From assembly GCA_019155205.2 (NCBI GenBank), contig JAHNZQ020003149.1, positions 1,738,100-1,802,099 of the forward strand: a stretch of DNA of 64,000 nucleotides. The letters run 5' to 3'. The notes under the pieces are model-generated. The model was not told the origin of the DNA. It worked only from the letters and a program-made list of their open reading frames with translations, and made no database searches. The position numbers were made by a program, and so were the translations under genes. Shown here one piece after another: positions 19,983-29,600 of the stretch. Source of the stretch: Gracilaria vermiculophylla. Taxonomy: Eukaryota > Rhodophyta > Florideophyceae > Gracilariales > Gracilariaceae. Every line of letters begins with the position of its first letter. Positions within the stretch are counted from its first letter, which is position 1.

Positions 19983-20693
19983 TTAGTACAGTTCGTGCCC
20001 TTCAGGAACGCGTGCATATAACGCTAAACCGCCCGATCGTCCTCTGGCCGCGGCTAAATTGTCTCTCAGCAAGAAAAAAGTAAAGAATGGAAGATTTCGT
20101 ACGTTCATGTTTGCAAAAGGAACAGGCTCCTTTCCACGATCGTCCTTTCGCCATTTTAAAGGCCCCAGCGAGACCTCGAATCGATTGACGGTGAACTCGA
20201 GTCGGTTCCTACCCGTAATCCATCGAAACGGGCCGGTGACGCGAAACTTGCCAATGCCGAAGTGCACGGCATTGTCAAACTCACTGTGTTGCTCCTCCGG
20301 GGTGAACGTTTGGTGCGCTCGAAGCGGGAAATACAGATAGCGCGACCAGCGGTACTTGCGGCGAGGATTTGCAATGAACACGAGCCTCCATTGGCCGAGG
20401 ATCTTGCTGCCGTCGATGGGGGGCTTGCTGCGTTTCTGCGCCTTTTCGAGCTCCAACATGGCCTGCGCCACGGCGACCGGCGCTGGTTTGCGGCTGCCTG
20501 TGGTGTAGGCTTTGGCAGCCTTCTGAAGGATAAACGTGGCTGCAGCTGCCGTGAGCGCATCTGTCTCAGTGGTACTGGACGCGACGACGTGCTCGCATGT
20601 GATGCGGCGTCTCGGTGATCGCGGCCACGTGCGACGGTGAAGAGAGGTGGTTGAAAGCAGTTGGACCGGGGAGATGAATGCATTCATTTGCAT
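19983..20693 (-). CDS. Plastid lipid-associated protein / fibrillin (PAP family)
   Basis: 236 aa. Fibrillins are plastid proteins of thylakoids and plastoglobules that bind or scaffold lipids and prenylquinones. Residues about 1-45 are rich in Ser, Thr and Arg and poor in acidic residues, consistent with a plastid transit peptide. The PAP domain follows: helix AAAATFILQKAAKAY, the signature GQWRLVFI, a run of beta strands (FRVTGPFRWITGRNRLEFTV, FEVSLGPLKW), and a short C-terminus GGLALYARVP that matches the family's closing YxR motif. Length and start (ATG 20693; second ATG two codons later) fit. No intron. It is transcribed toward the FSP1-like gene. Confidence 0.86.
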   Translation of the reverse strand: MQMNAFISPVQLLSTTSLHRRTWPRSPRRRITCEHVVASSTTETDALTAAAATFILQKAAKAYTTGSRKPAPVAVAQAMLELEKAQKRSKPPIDGSKILGQWRLVFIANPRRKYRWSRYLYFPLRAHQTFTPEEQHSEFDNAVHFGIGKFRVTGPFRWITGRNRLEFTVNRFEVSLGPLKWRKDDRGKEPVPFANMNVRNLPFFTFFLLRDNLAAARGRSGGLALYARVPEGHELY

Positions 20694-21590
20694 TCGAAGC
20701 GACGATGAATGCGTGCGCCTGGTGGGTTGGCTTGAGGATGCGCACGCCGTTTGTGCTTGGCGTCAGGCGCCGTTGCTCGCGCACGTCGGTGTGGAGAAAG
20801 ACAAAGCTTCGCAGCGGATGGTGTGCTGTGAGAGAGGCCGCGAGGTGAAGTGCGGCTTGGGTGTGTGAGCTCACATGTTTGGTATGATATTGCGAGAACC
20901 AAATACTAATTACGAGACGCAACATATAATTTTGGTAATTTGCAGACTGTGACCAGCGGTGATCGGAGCACCCCCACGTCACTGCCACGATGGTGAGTTG
21001 ACGCCGGGCGCGAAGGCGATGGCAGAAAGGGGCCGCGTTGCGGGCGCTATTCGTGACTGCCACAGAACCGAGCTGCAGACGCAGTAAAGAGTGAGCAGTG
21101 CTGCGCGCGCCGCCGCCATGCCATTTCACGGGTGCGACGAGCCACCGAAGCGTCGCGACCGCAACGCACGCGTCGTGCGCGCCCAGGGAAGCGTGAAGAG
21201 CTGCGGCGCGGAGAAAGCAGCCGTGCGCATTGTGCGCCTGCAACTTGGCTGCAGCGATAGTGGCGATGGGCGCTCTGCGCCCTGCCGCACCTCGCGCGCT
21301 GCGAGCGAGCGCGCGCACGCTGCGGTGTTTCGCTTCCCCCGCCGCAGTCGCCCACCATCTGCCACACAAGCGTTGCGCTTTCTTTTCACCCGCCCATGTT
21401 GCCCTCCACGTCAACTTCGCCGCTCGCCAGGCTGTCCTGTACATAAAGCACACTTTCGTTCCACAGCTTTCTGCCCGCTGCTGCGTATAGAGCTCTTTTG
21501 CTTCCAACACGCTGCGTACGTCCTCTCTTGAACCCCCTACCGGCGTCCTGAAGCCCTTCCTCTTGCGCTTGTCCGTCTTTGAGCCGCACA
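20694..21590. promoter_or_regulatory. Divergent promoter region, fibrillin and DMC1
   Basis: 897 bp between divergent starts, GC-rich in the DMC1-proximal half and AT-richer near 20,880-20,950. No clear TATA box or repeat. Antisense open frames here are GC artefacts. Confidence 0.45.
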
Positions 21591-22859
21591 ATGAGCCGCG
21601 CAGCTGCTTCGCAGGCAGAGCAGCCCGAGCCCGTCGAAGAGGAGGAGGTTGCGGCCTTTGATCAGATTGACAAGCTCAGCGATCTGGCAATTGCTGCAGC
21701 CGATGTCAAAAAGTAAGTTTCATCGCTGTCTGCCCACGGCCTCCGCGACGCGTTCTGACCTTGCCCAAAACGTGCATCTCAAGGATGAAAGATGCCGGAT
21801 ATCACACCGTATCTTCCGTGTTGATGCATACCAAAAAAGCGCTGTGCGAGGTGAAAGGCCTCAGTGAGCCAAAGATCGACAAGATTCGCGACGCCGCCCT
21901 CAAGCTCATCGGCGCCGGCTTCATCACGGGCAACGAAGTGCGTCAGAGGCGCCTGAACGTGTTCTACGTCAGCACTGGAAGCCAGGCGCTCAATGAAATC
22001 ATTGGCGGAGGCATCGAGTCTGCCTCCATCACGGAGGCGTTCGGTGAGTATGCGTGCACACGCGCCCCTTTCGGCGACGCGCATCGCATTCTAACGGCGC
22101 AAAAAAGCGCACCACAGGCGAGTTCCGATGCGGAAAAACACAGCTGTCGCACACGCTGTGCGTCACGGCACAGCTGCCGCACGAGCTGGGCGGCGGCAAC
22201 GGGCGCGTGGCGTTCATCGACACCGAGAACACCTTTCGGCCGGAGCGCATCATCGAAATATGCGCCCGGTTCGACTTGAACTCCGACGATGTGCTCGACA
22301 ACATTCTCGTGGCGCGTGCGTACACCTCGGAGCACCAGTACGAGCTGCTGGACCATGTGGCGGCCAGAATGGCTGCAGAGCGTTTTGCACTGCTGGTTGT
22401 GGACTCTGCCACGGCGTTGTTTCGCGTGGATTTCACCGGAAGGGGGGAGCTTGCCACCAGGCAGCAAAGGCTCAATCAGTTCATGAGCTCGCTGACGAAG
22501 ATTGCCGAGCAGTTTAACGTTGCTGTTTGGATTACGAATCAAGTGATGAGCACACCAGATGCTATGGCATTTGCCGCTGACAAGAAGCCAATCGGAGGTA
22601 CGTATGGGCGGGGGTGTGTTCAGAACTGGGCGAGATGCGAGGCGTCGCAGAGTGCGTGCTGACATGTTGTGTTGCGAACAACGTGTATGTGTGATGGAAT
22701 GAAGGTCATGTCATGGCGCACGCGAGTACTACTCGGTTGGCATTGCGTAAAGGACGAGGAGAGCAGCGCATTTGCAAGATCTTTGATTCCCCAATGTTTG
22801 CCGAGGCGGAAGCAACGTTTGCCATAGGAGAAGGAGGGATATGCGATGCGTGCGATTAG
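21591..22859 (+). CDS. DMC1: Meiotic recombinase DMC1, four exons
   Basis: RecA-family ATPase that forms filaments on single-stranded DNA and drives strand exchange between homologues in meiosis. Exons 21591-21712, 21784-22043, 22118-22597, 22705-22859 (338 aa; human DMC1 340), all phases closing exactly. The N-terminal HhH domain holds [16 protein letters not shown]. Walker A is GEFRCGKTQ (normally GEFRTGKTQ), followed by the DMC1-typical [12 protein letters not shown]. Walker B is [11 protein letters not shown], then [11 protein letters not shown], a filament-loop region and [24 protein letters not shown]. Wording around [12 protein letters not shown] and [10 protein letters not shown] favours DMC1 over RAD51. 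Introns are 71, 74 and 107 nt with CTGAC, CTAAC and CTGAC branch sites; two acceptors are AAG. Acidic N-terminus ([17 protein letters not shown]) is typical. Confidence 0.96.
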
Positions 22860-23806
22860 GAGGCGCAGGTGATGTGCGGTCGGTGGCTCGAACAAAGAGG
22901 GCCGAGTGCAGAACGGGGCGCTGTGCCACGCAGTTGAACGGTCATGGACGAGTGCTGCGGGCGATGTTAAAGCGACTAACAGTGTCATTCTCATGTTATT
23001 TCTACAAGGGTCAGTGTTGCTTACCTTCTACGAGGAAACACACCATCGTTTGCGAAAGAAACTGGCGTATGTTGCACGTCAGAGGTGGCAAGCGCGCGTG
23101 GTGAGTAAAAATGCGATTCTGTTTGAAGACCATGACGGCGCATATGCTCTTCGCGCCGCAGAGAGTCACTTGGCGAAGGTGACTTTCACGTTCTCAGAGG
23201 GCTGGCGCACCCTTGCCTGCTATCAAACAGCGAACCGCTGATGGGCGTGCACATGACATTTGAAATTTGCGTCCGTAGAAAACGGTGCATCCTTGCAGCT
23301 TGCTTGGTAAGGCGCGAAAGCTTACCTTCATCGCCCCTCGTGACACGCGGCCATGCGCTGCGCGCGCGAATGTTGAAAGTTTTGCAAATACTTTTTTTTT
23401 TCGTTTTCAGTTTTCACACCGTCAGCCGACGCTGCTTTGACATCTTGAGAATCTTTTCATTTACTTTGCCACACTCCCAATGCTGCCACGTGTCTTTTGT
23501 CCAGTCTCTGCACAAGGCGCTGCTGGCTAAACAGTGCGTGCGTGCAAGGCCATCATCAGAGATGGGCAGCGCCAGACAGTGCGTAGTCACGGCCGCCTTG
23601 TCGTTGCCATTCCCCCCACATGCACAGCATCCAACTCCGCCTCCGCGCAACAGCAACAGTCTTCTGTTGGGAAAAACGTTTCCATGTTGCATCCCCAACG
23701 CCAGATCGAGCACACTTCGGACCATGCGATCGTTATACAGGAAGACGCTCCTCAGCGCGTGACAGCCACCATGAACATGACTGCCAATTAACACAAACAA
23801 AGGCGT
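22860..23806. other. Convergent intergenic region, DMC1 and signal peptidase
   Basis: 947 bp with two 3' UTRs. Short open frames on both strands lack conserved features. No RNA gene or repeat seen. Confidence 0.55.
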
Positions 23807-24754
23807 CTACACAGACATGCGCATTCTCTGCGGCGGGAAAATGCGTGCCACAGGCCGTCCAACCACACAGTCGATGGGAAGAAGGCCCCAGTATCTCGAA
23901 TCCAGACTCTGACTGGCATTGTCACCCACCACAAACACGAACCCTTCCGGAATGTGCCGTGGCTCAACAATTGGACTGTTCGGAACGATGTCGTCTACTT
24001 TGCGCCCATTGACAAACACGCCAGTGAGGCGCACTTCAATCACGTCGCCGGCAACTGCAACCACGCGTTTGACGAACAAATCATTTCGGCGCGGTACTCG
24101 CGAAGCTGACTGACGCTGTGCAGATGACATCAGAATGCTCTTCAATCGCCACGGCGGCGTGAACAAAACTATCTCTCCCTTTCGCGGCGGCGTGGCGCGC
24201 AACGAAAGCTTCTCGACCAGCAGCGCGTCGCCGACACGTAAGGAAGGCTCCATGGACACGGTAGGAATGGAATAAATACCAAGCACAGTGGGGCCCAGTA
24301 GCCCGCCAGCAACAAATGACACCGACATTGCGATCGTTACAAGTGCACATCGAACAAGGTCCTGCTTGTACGTCCACAACACAGCATCGCCCAGCGCCAC
24401 ATCCACTGGCCACGCGCGCTCAAAACGCGGTAACAGTGAGTTGAGGGGGCGAACGGTGGCAACTACCTGATCAAGTCTGGAGGGCGGTACGGCGGCAGTG
24501 GACACGATTTCGCGCCCATCCAGTGAAAGTTTCTCAATCACATACTCAACAGAGCGGTAGATGCCCTTCTGCCGCATGCGAGGGTTCCACAGATGACGTG
24601 GAACAGCAAGCGAATTCTTGCGAAGCTCGTTGGATTGCTGAGTGCTTATATCGCGCCATGACGGGCGTCGACAGGTGGGAGGCGTTCGCAGCCGGAGCGC
24701 GGTGGACGGGCGGATGGCAGGAAAGCGCGGAGAGGAGAAGGAAGGGCAGTGCAT
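23807..24754 (-). CDS. Signal peptidase I, plastid-type (PLSP)
   Basis: Membrane serine protease with a Ser-Lys dyad that removes thylakoid-transfer or envelope signal peptides. 315 aa. The N-terminal 50 residues are rich in Ser, Pro and Arg (transit peptide-like). A transmembrane helix lies at about 138-160, directly before the catalytic block IPTVSMEPSLRVGD (Ser167). The lysine is in DLFVKRVVAVAGD (Lys229). The C-terminal box is VVGDNASQSLDSRYWGLLP. These boxes are complete and in order, so the enzyme should be active. Mitochondrial Imp1/Imp2 are shorter and lack the long N-terminal region, which favours the plastid form. Lies 169 bp downstream of the malic enzyme gene on the same strand, with no sign of co-transcription. 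Confidence 0.92.
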   Translation of the reverse strand: MHCPSFSSPRFPAIRPSTALRLRTPPTCRRPSWRDISTQQSNELRKNSLAVPRHLWNPRMRQKGIYRSVEYVIEKLSLDGREIVSTAAVPPSRLDQVVATVRPLNSLLPRFERAWPVDVALGDAVLWTYKQDLVRCALVTIAMSVSFVAGGLLGPTVLGIYSIPTVSMEPSLRVGDALLVEKLSLRATPPRKGEIVLFTPPWRLKSILMSSAQRQSASRVPRRNDLFVKRVVAVAGDVIEVRLTGVFVNGRKVDDIVPNSPIVEPRHIPEGFVFVVGDNASQSLDSRYWGLLPIDCVVGRPVARIFPPQRMRMSV

Positions 24755-24923
24755 TTCGCCGGAGCGGCGAGGGGGGCAGCGTCAACAAGGAGACCGCGCA
24801 AATCTATGAGCATCGGCACAGCCGTTTTCTATCGCTAACAAGATAATCATGGCGGTGCAGTCCAAAAAAATCCGCGTGGGCAACGGTGGGGGCTGCCCAA
24901 TGAGCGCGCATGCTCTGCTCTAT

Positions 24924-26699
24924 CTACTTGGCCACCAAGTGACCGTACTTTGGCTCCCACATCTGCGACTTCATGTACTGCACCATACTATCGTGCGACT
25001 CCCACGCCATGTCCGGCAGCCGCCGGCGCACAAGCCCCGCCGCCCGCGCCACAAATACTACCGCCGCAGCAATCTCCGCGCTAACATCCCTGAGCTGCGT
25101 CACTGGTGGGAACAGAATGCCTTTTCGCACCTCCTCGTCGCTCGACAGCTGCGCAACATGTCGCCCAGCTGCCAGGAACATCTCGTCCGTCACACACGAA
25201 ATGCGCGCCACGGTGACGGCAAGCCCCAACCCCGGGAACGAGTACACGTTGTTAGCCTGGTTGGTGTAGCCGATCGAGCCGTCCTTGAGCGTCACGTTTT
25301 CGAACGGTGAACCGGTTGCCACCACCGCTCTGCCGTCCGTCCAGTTGAACGCCTGTTCGGGCGTGCATTCACTCGATACGGACGGATTGCTCATCGGAAA
25401 GATGACGGGTTTCTCCACATGTTTGGCCATCTCGCGCACCACGTCTTCGGTGAATAGCCCGCCCACACCGGACAGCCCCAACAGAATCGTCGGTTTCACC
25501 GCTTTCACCACATCAACGAGGCTCATGCCATCCTGCAGGTCATCGCGCGAAAAGTTGACACGATTGCCGATAAGAGGGCGACCGCGTCCCAGCAGCCCAT
25601 TCTCGTCGAGCAGGTAGAAGTTGCGATAGGCGTCCTGCTTGGCCATGCCGTAATATTGCATAGCCTGCACCAGCCCTTCGCAGACGCCTACGCCCGCAGA
25701 TCCAGCGCCCACGCACACAATCCGGTCGTCCTTAATATCACGCATGCTTTTCTCTCTGGCGCGCAACGACGAAAGGAGCGCGGCTATTGCGATGGACCCA
25801 GTTGACTGAATGTCGTCGTTAAAGCACGGAGCGCTGGAAACCCGGTAGCGATCCAATAGTTTTTCCGCCGCTTCGCTGGCAAAATCTTCAAACTGAATGA
25901 GAGTATTGGGCCATCTGTGACGAATGGCCGACATCCATTCATCAAGCAAGTCGTAGTACGCTTTCCCTCGCAGTCGAGGTCGGTTGAGTCCGAGATACAG
26001 CGGATTTTCACGCAACTGCAGGTTATCGGTACCGACGTCCAAAACAATGGGGAGCGTTCGAGAGGGGCTGATGCCTGCAGCCGATACGTACAACGAGAGC
26101 TTTCCAATGGGGATGTTCATGGAATTACATCCCAGGTCACCGAGGGACAATACGCGAGACCCATCGGTGACGACGATGACGTCGACATCATCGATGGGCC
26201 AGTTGTAGACCATGGTCCTGAAGTGTGGGCGATCGAGAAGCGAAAAATACATGCCCCTAGTGCGACGATAGATGGCGTGAAACTTTAAACAGGCCTCGCC
26301 CACAACGGGGGTGTACACGATGGGGGCGAGCTGCTCAAAATGATCGACGAGACAGCGGTAGAACAAAACGGTGTTGCGATCCATGAGCAAAGAGAGAAAC
26401 TGAAACTTGTCCAGATTGGTGCGTTGCGTCATGTACGTCTCCATGACGCGCTTGACCTGGTGGTGAAGCGGTTGTTGGCGCGGCGGCACCAAACCGCGCA
26501 ACAGGAGACGCTCGCGCTCATCGGTGGAGAAGGCGGTGCCGCGGTTGAGCGCGGGATCGTGGATGACGCCAAGCCTCCTCTGCGAGGTCATAACCATCTC
26601 ATCGGAGCGATCGGAATGGCAGGCGCGGATTGCGGAAGCGTTAATTTCGTAAGCGGCGCGGGCGCGATGCGCGACGCGCCGCAGCGAGGACCGCATCAT
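24924..26699 (-). CDS. Malic enzyme (malate dehydrogenase, oxaloacetate-decarboxylating)
   Basis: Converts malate to pyruvate and CO2 with reduction of NAD(P). 591 aa, no intron. A basic N-terminus (about 30 residues) may be a mitochondrial or plastid presequence. Catalytic Tyr129 lies in IVYTPVVGEAC and Lys200 in IPIGKLSLY. Metal ligands are Glu271-Asp272 (QFEDF) and the Asp pair 295/296 (CFNDDIQ). The dinucleotide motif is VCVGAGSAGVGVCEGL. The rest (SNPSVSSECTPEQAF, NNVYSFPGLGLAV) is canonical. Oddities: the usual GDLGxxGMGIP loop reads GDLGCNSMNIP, and FNDDIQGT reads FNDDIQST. Whether the cofactor is NAD or NADP cannot be settled by eye. Confidence 0.94.
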   Translation of the reverse strand: MMRSSLRRVAHRARAAYEINASAIRACHSDRSDEMVMTSQRRLGVIHDPALNRGTAFSTDERERLLLRGLVPPRQQPLHHQVKRVMETYMTQRTNLDKFQFLSLLMDRNTVLFYRCLVDHFEQLAPIVYTPVVGEACLKFHAIYRRTRGMYFSLLDRPHFRTMVYNWPIDDVDVIVVTDGSRVLSLGDLGCNSMNIPIGKLSLYVSAAGISPSRTLPIVLDVGTDNLQLRENPLYLGLNRPRLRGKAYYDLLDEWMSAIRHRWPNTLIQFEDFASEAAEKLLDRYRVSSAPCFNDDIQSTGSIAIAALLSSLRAREKSMRDIKDDRIVCVGAGSAGVGVCEGLVQAMQYYGMAKQDAYRNFYLLDENGLLGRGRPLIGNRVNFSRDDLQDGMSLVDVVKAVKPTILLGLSGVGGLFTEDVVREMAKHVEKPVIFPMSNPSVSSECTPEQAFNWTDGRAVVATGSPFENVTLKDGSIGYTNQANNVYSFPGLGLAVTVARISCVTDEMFLAAGRHVAQLSSDEEVRKGILFPPVTQLRDVSAEIAAAVVFVARAAGLVRRRLPDMAWESHDSMVQYMKSQMWEPKYGHLVAK

Positions 26700-29600
26700 G
26701 GCGGAGTCAAGCGCAGCGCCGAGCGCATCGATGGCGGCGGAGATGAGGTGGAGATGACGGCGGAGATGGCGGCAACGATGACGGCGTCGACAGCGCTAGC
26801 ACGCCCACGTGCCGTTGGCAATGGATGAGGCGGCGAGATCGTGCGCTCCGCATGCGATCGTACGTGTCTGGCGCTGTGCACGCTGTACACGTGTGAGGTG
26901 TACCGAAGCGTCGCCAAGCGCCACCGCGTACGCCACTGACGCGCAAGCGCATCAAGCGTCGATGTCGGCCTTGTCAGGGCGCTGCATATGCGAGGTCCTT
27001 GCGCAGCTCACCTGTCCATCGCGATGTCATGCCACTCCGACTGGCCAAGTTTGTCCCTTTCGGCTGAGCTGGGATGCATGCTGCAGTAATATCACCGCCG
27101 CCTGTCTTTTCTGCACCTCAATCTCTGTCAATGCTGCGGTCCACATGCTGTCAAGCCAAACTCTTCTTGATTTGCCATCGCACGCCAACCGCCCATCCGT
27201 TCCATCCCCTCCTTAGCGCAACATTTCCCTCATTTAGTTTTGTTTCCATCTCCGTCGCACCACTTGGTACGACCACCTCTCGTGCACAACCCTCTCCCAA
27301 GCCGCGCCAACTTCGAGACCCCCTCGCGATTCCTTCGCGCACCACACTGAACAAAGTCATGGACCGTCCTTAAAATTTCGTTCTTAGAGCCCCTATCCTC
27401 AAACACTTTCCATCTTTGATACTTTTCTTCGTCGTTTCGATTGGAACTATTGTCTTAAGAGTAAACTCTATCGCGAACCTTTCCAAAAAAAAACCAATGT
27501 GCGACACGGAGGTCAACCTCTCAAGATCATTCACAAACCAGTCTCATGATCAAACGTTAATCATCGGCTGGCTCAGAACAGCATCCACTATTAAAATTTT
27601 GCACCCGGTTATGCGGCTCCAATTTTGAACCCATGCTATCTGCTATGAGCACCGAATTTCGAGTAGCCTCTCAGCAGCTCGCTCATCTTCCGTTTGAAGT
27701 GTGTCTACAAAGTCAGCACTTGCTGAATGTTCACAGCAGCTGCCACGGCCTGTTCCACAATACCTTCATTCATGCGCTTGTCCAGAGACAAGCTGTATAT
27801 GCTGCACCGGCTGTGAATCGCCCCATTTTTCATTTTGTGATCTAGGAAGGGAGAAAACTTGTTAAACATGCCCAGTCTCGTAATGAGTTCACGTTGTGGA
27901 ACAAAAAAATCATACTATTTGCAAATCTGCCCACGTCTTACCTTCCACAAACCAGCAACTTGATGATTAATCACCGACAAAACTCGTGGCTTGTTGGGTG
28001 CAGGTTTGAATCGCTTCTTCGAGTACAGCACGATACAGCACGAGGGTGCTGAGTTTGTATATTTTGTCTTTTTAAACACATACTGTTCATGTGAGACAGA
28101 GCGCCATGTCTGTAGATTACGTGCATCCTGGGTGACATCAAGCATCAAATGGAAAAACCGCAAAGCGTGAAAGGCACTTGAAAGTTTAAACCAAGCGCAG
28201 TACACAAGAGATGACCGACAAATGGTGAAAAAAGTGAGCATTTGAGGGTGGCGAGTGGACACGGCGATTGCACGATTGAGCGAGATGCACGTGCAATATT
28301 GTCGTGAGACGATTTGATGTCGTCTGTCTAGGAGATTAATACAGATCCGGCGTACATCAATCAGTGTTGCGTATAGATTAGGGAGGCCAAATATAGGAAA
28401 ACAGAAGATAGGCGCCCTACGGGATGTGGAAAAGTTGGCAGGCGTAAGCTGAGGGTCTCAAGAGATGGAGGGGCGGACTTTCTTGAGCACACGGTCCGTG
28501 AGTGCATGAGATACTGTGGAAGTGGAGGTGGAGGGATGGGAGGCTTTCTCGAGACCAGTATACAGCGATGTGGATGCTTGGGAGGCGGCTCGCGCAAATA
28601 AATCGTGCCACGCACGCTGCACCTCGCAGAAGCATTAATATTGTCCACAAATATAGGGAGTGGGGGACGGGGAGGCTGGCCGGAAGGTCGATGACGGGCG
28701 ATGTCGAAAGGCACGCACACGCAAGGAGGCAGTCAGAAAGCGACGGGGATGAGAGCGATGGCGTCGGGGCGGGGGAGGTTGCGCCAAAGGGCGACACAAG
28801 GATTGCCAAGGTGGCTGGGTGTCGGTGCGTGGGTGTCCGTGCGCATGGAAGACTGTCCGGCAGCGCACGGCGGCTGAATTCGTGACAGCACGCGCAGTCA
28901 CACTCGTTCACAGCCGCGCCTCTCAAACGCGCCGCAAACGCCGCCTTTTTGCCGCCGTGGTGAACAGTTTCCTAAAGCGTAGCGGCAGGGAGTGCGTGCA
29001 CGCGGCGCGTCACGGCGTCGCACATGCATGAGCTCGGCCCCCAAACATCGCCTTAGTAAGCCACCGCGCACACCCACGGTTCTTAAAGGCCTCTGCAACT
29101 CCTCCCGCCCTCTATTCTTCCCTCCCCACCCTCCTCGCCGCCTCCGCACCGCGTGTTCTCTATCTATCTCCCCTTCGCGCTCCGCCTTTCTCGAATCGGC
29201 GCTTAGGCCACGAGTTGGATGTTCTGGCACATGGAGCCACCCAGGAGAGTTACAGGCCCTACTGCGCATGTCCCAGGCCATTCAGCCCGTCACCTAAGTG
29301 CCCTTCGAGACTTGGTGCGAGTCGCGTCGGCCGCCTCTTCTTTCTCTTGAACACTTGCTTTTTCGATGCACATCACTCGCCTGTATCTCATGGAATCGCT
29401 CCACTTCCCTGCATGCGCCGTCGTCTTCACCGCTGTCTCAACTCTTCATCCCCGAGCACCGAATTCGCTCTCGCATTACTTTCTCGCTGACCACAAGACA
29501 AAAACCTTAAACGATGCAGCCTATATTCGACAGATGTGGACTTCGATGTTCCAGATTATTTTTGCCGCTCTGCTCTCTTCGATTATGTGCCGCGCCTATT

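Noticed and set aside
28417..28926. 169-codon minus-strand frame in the gene-free region
   Set aside because: Pro/Ser/Cys-rich content from CT-rich DNA, no domain, no supporting splice or conserved neighbour.
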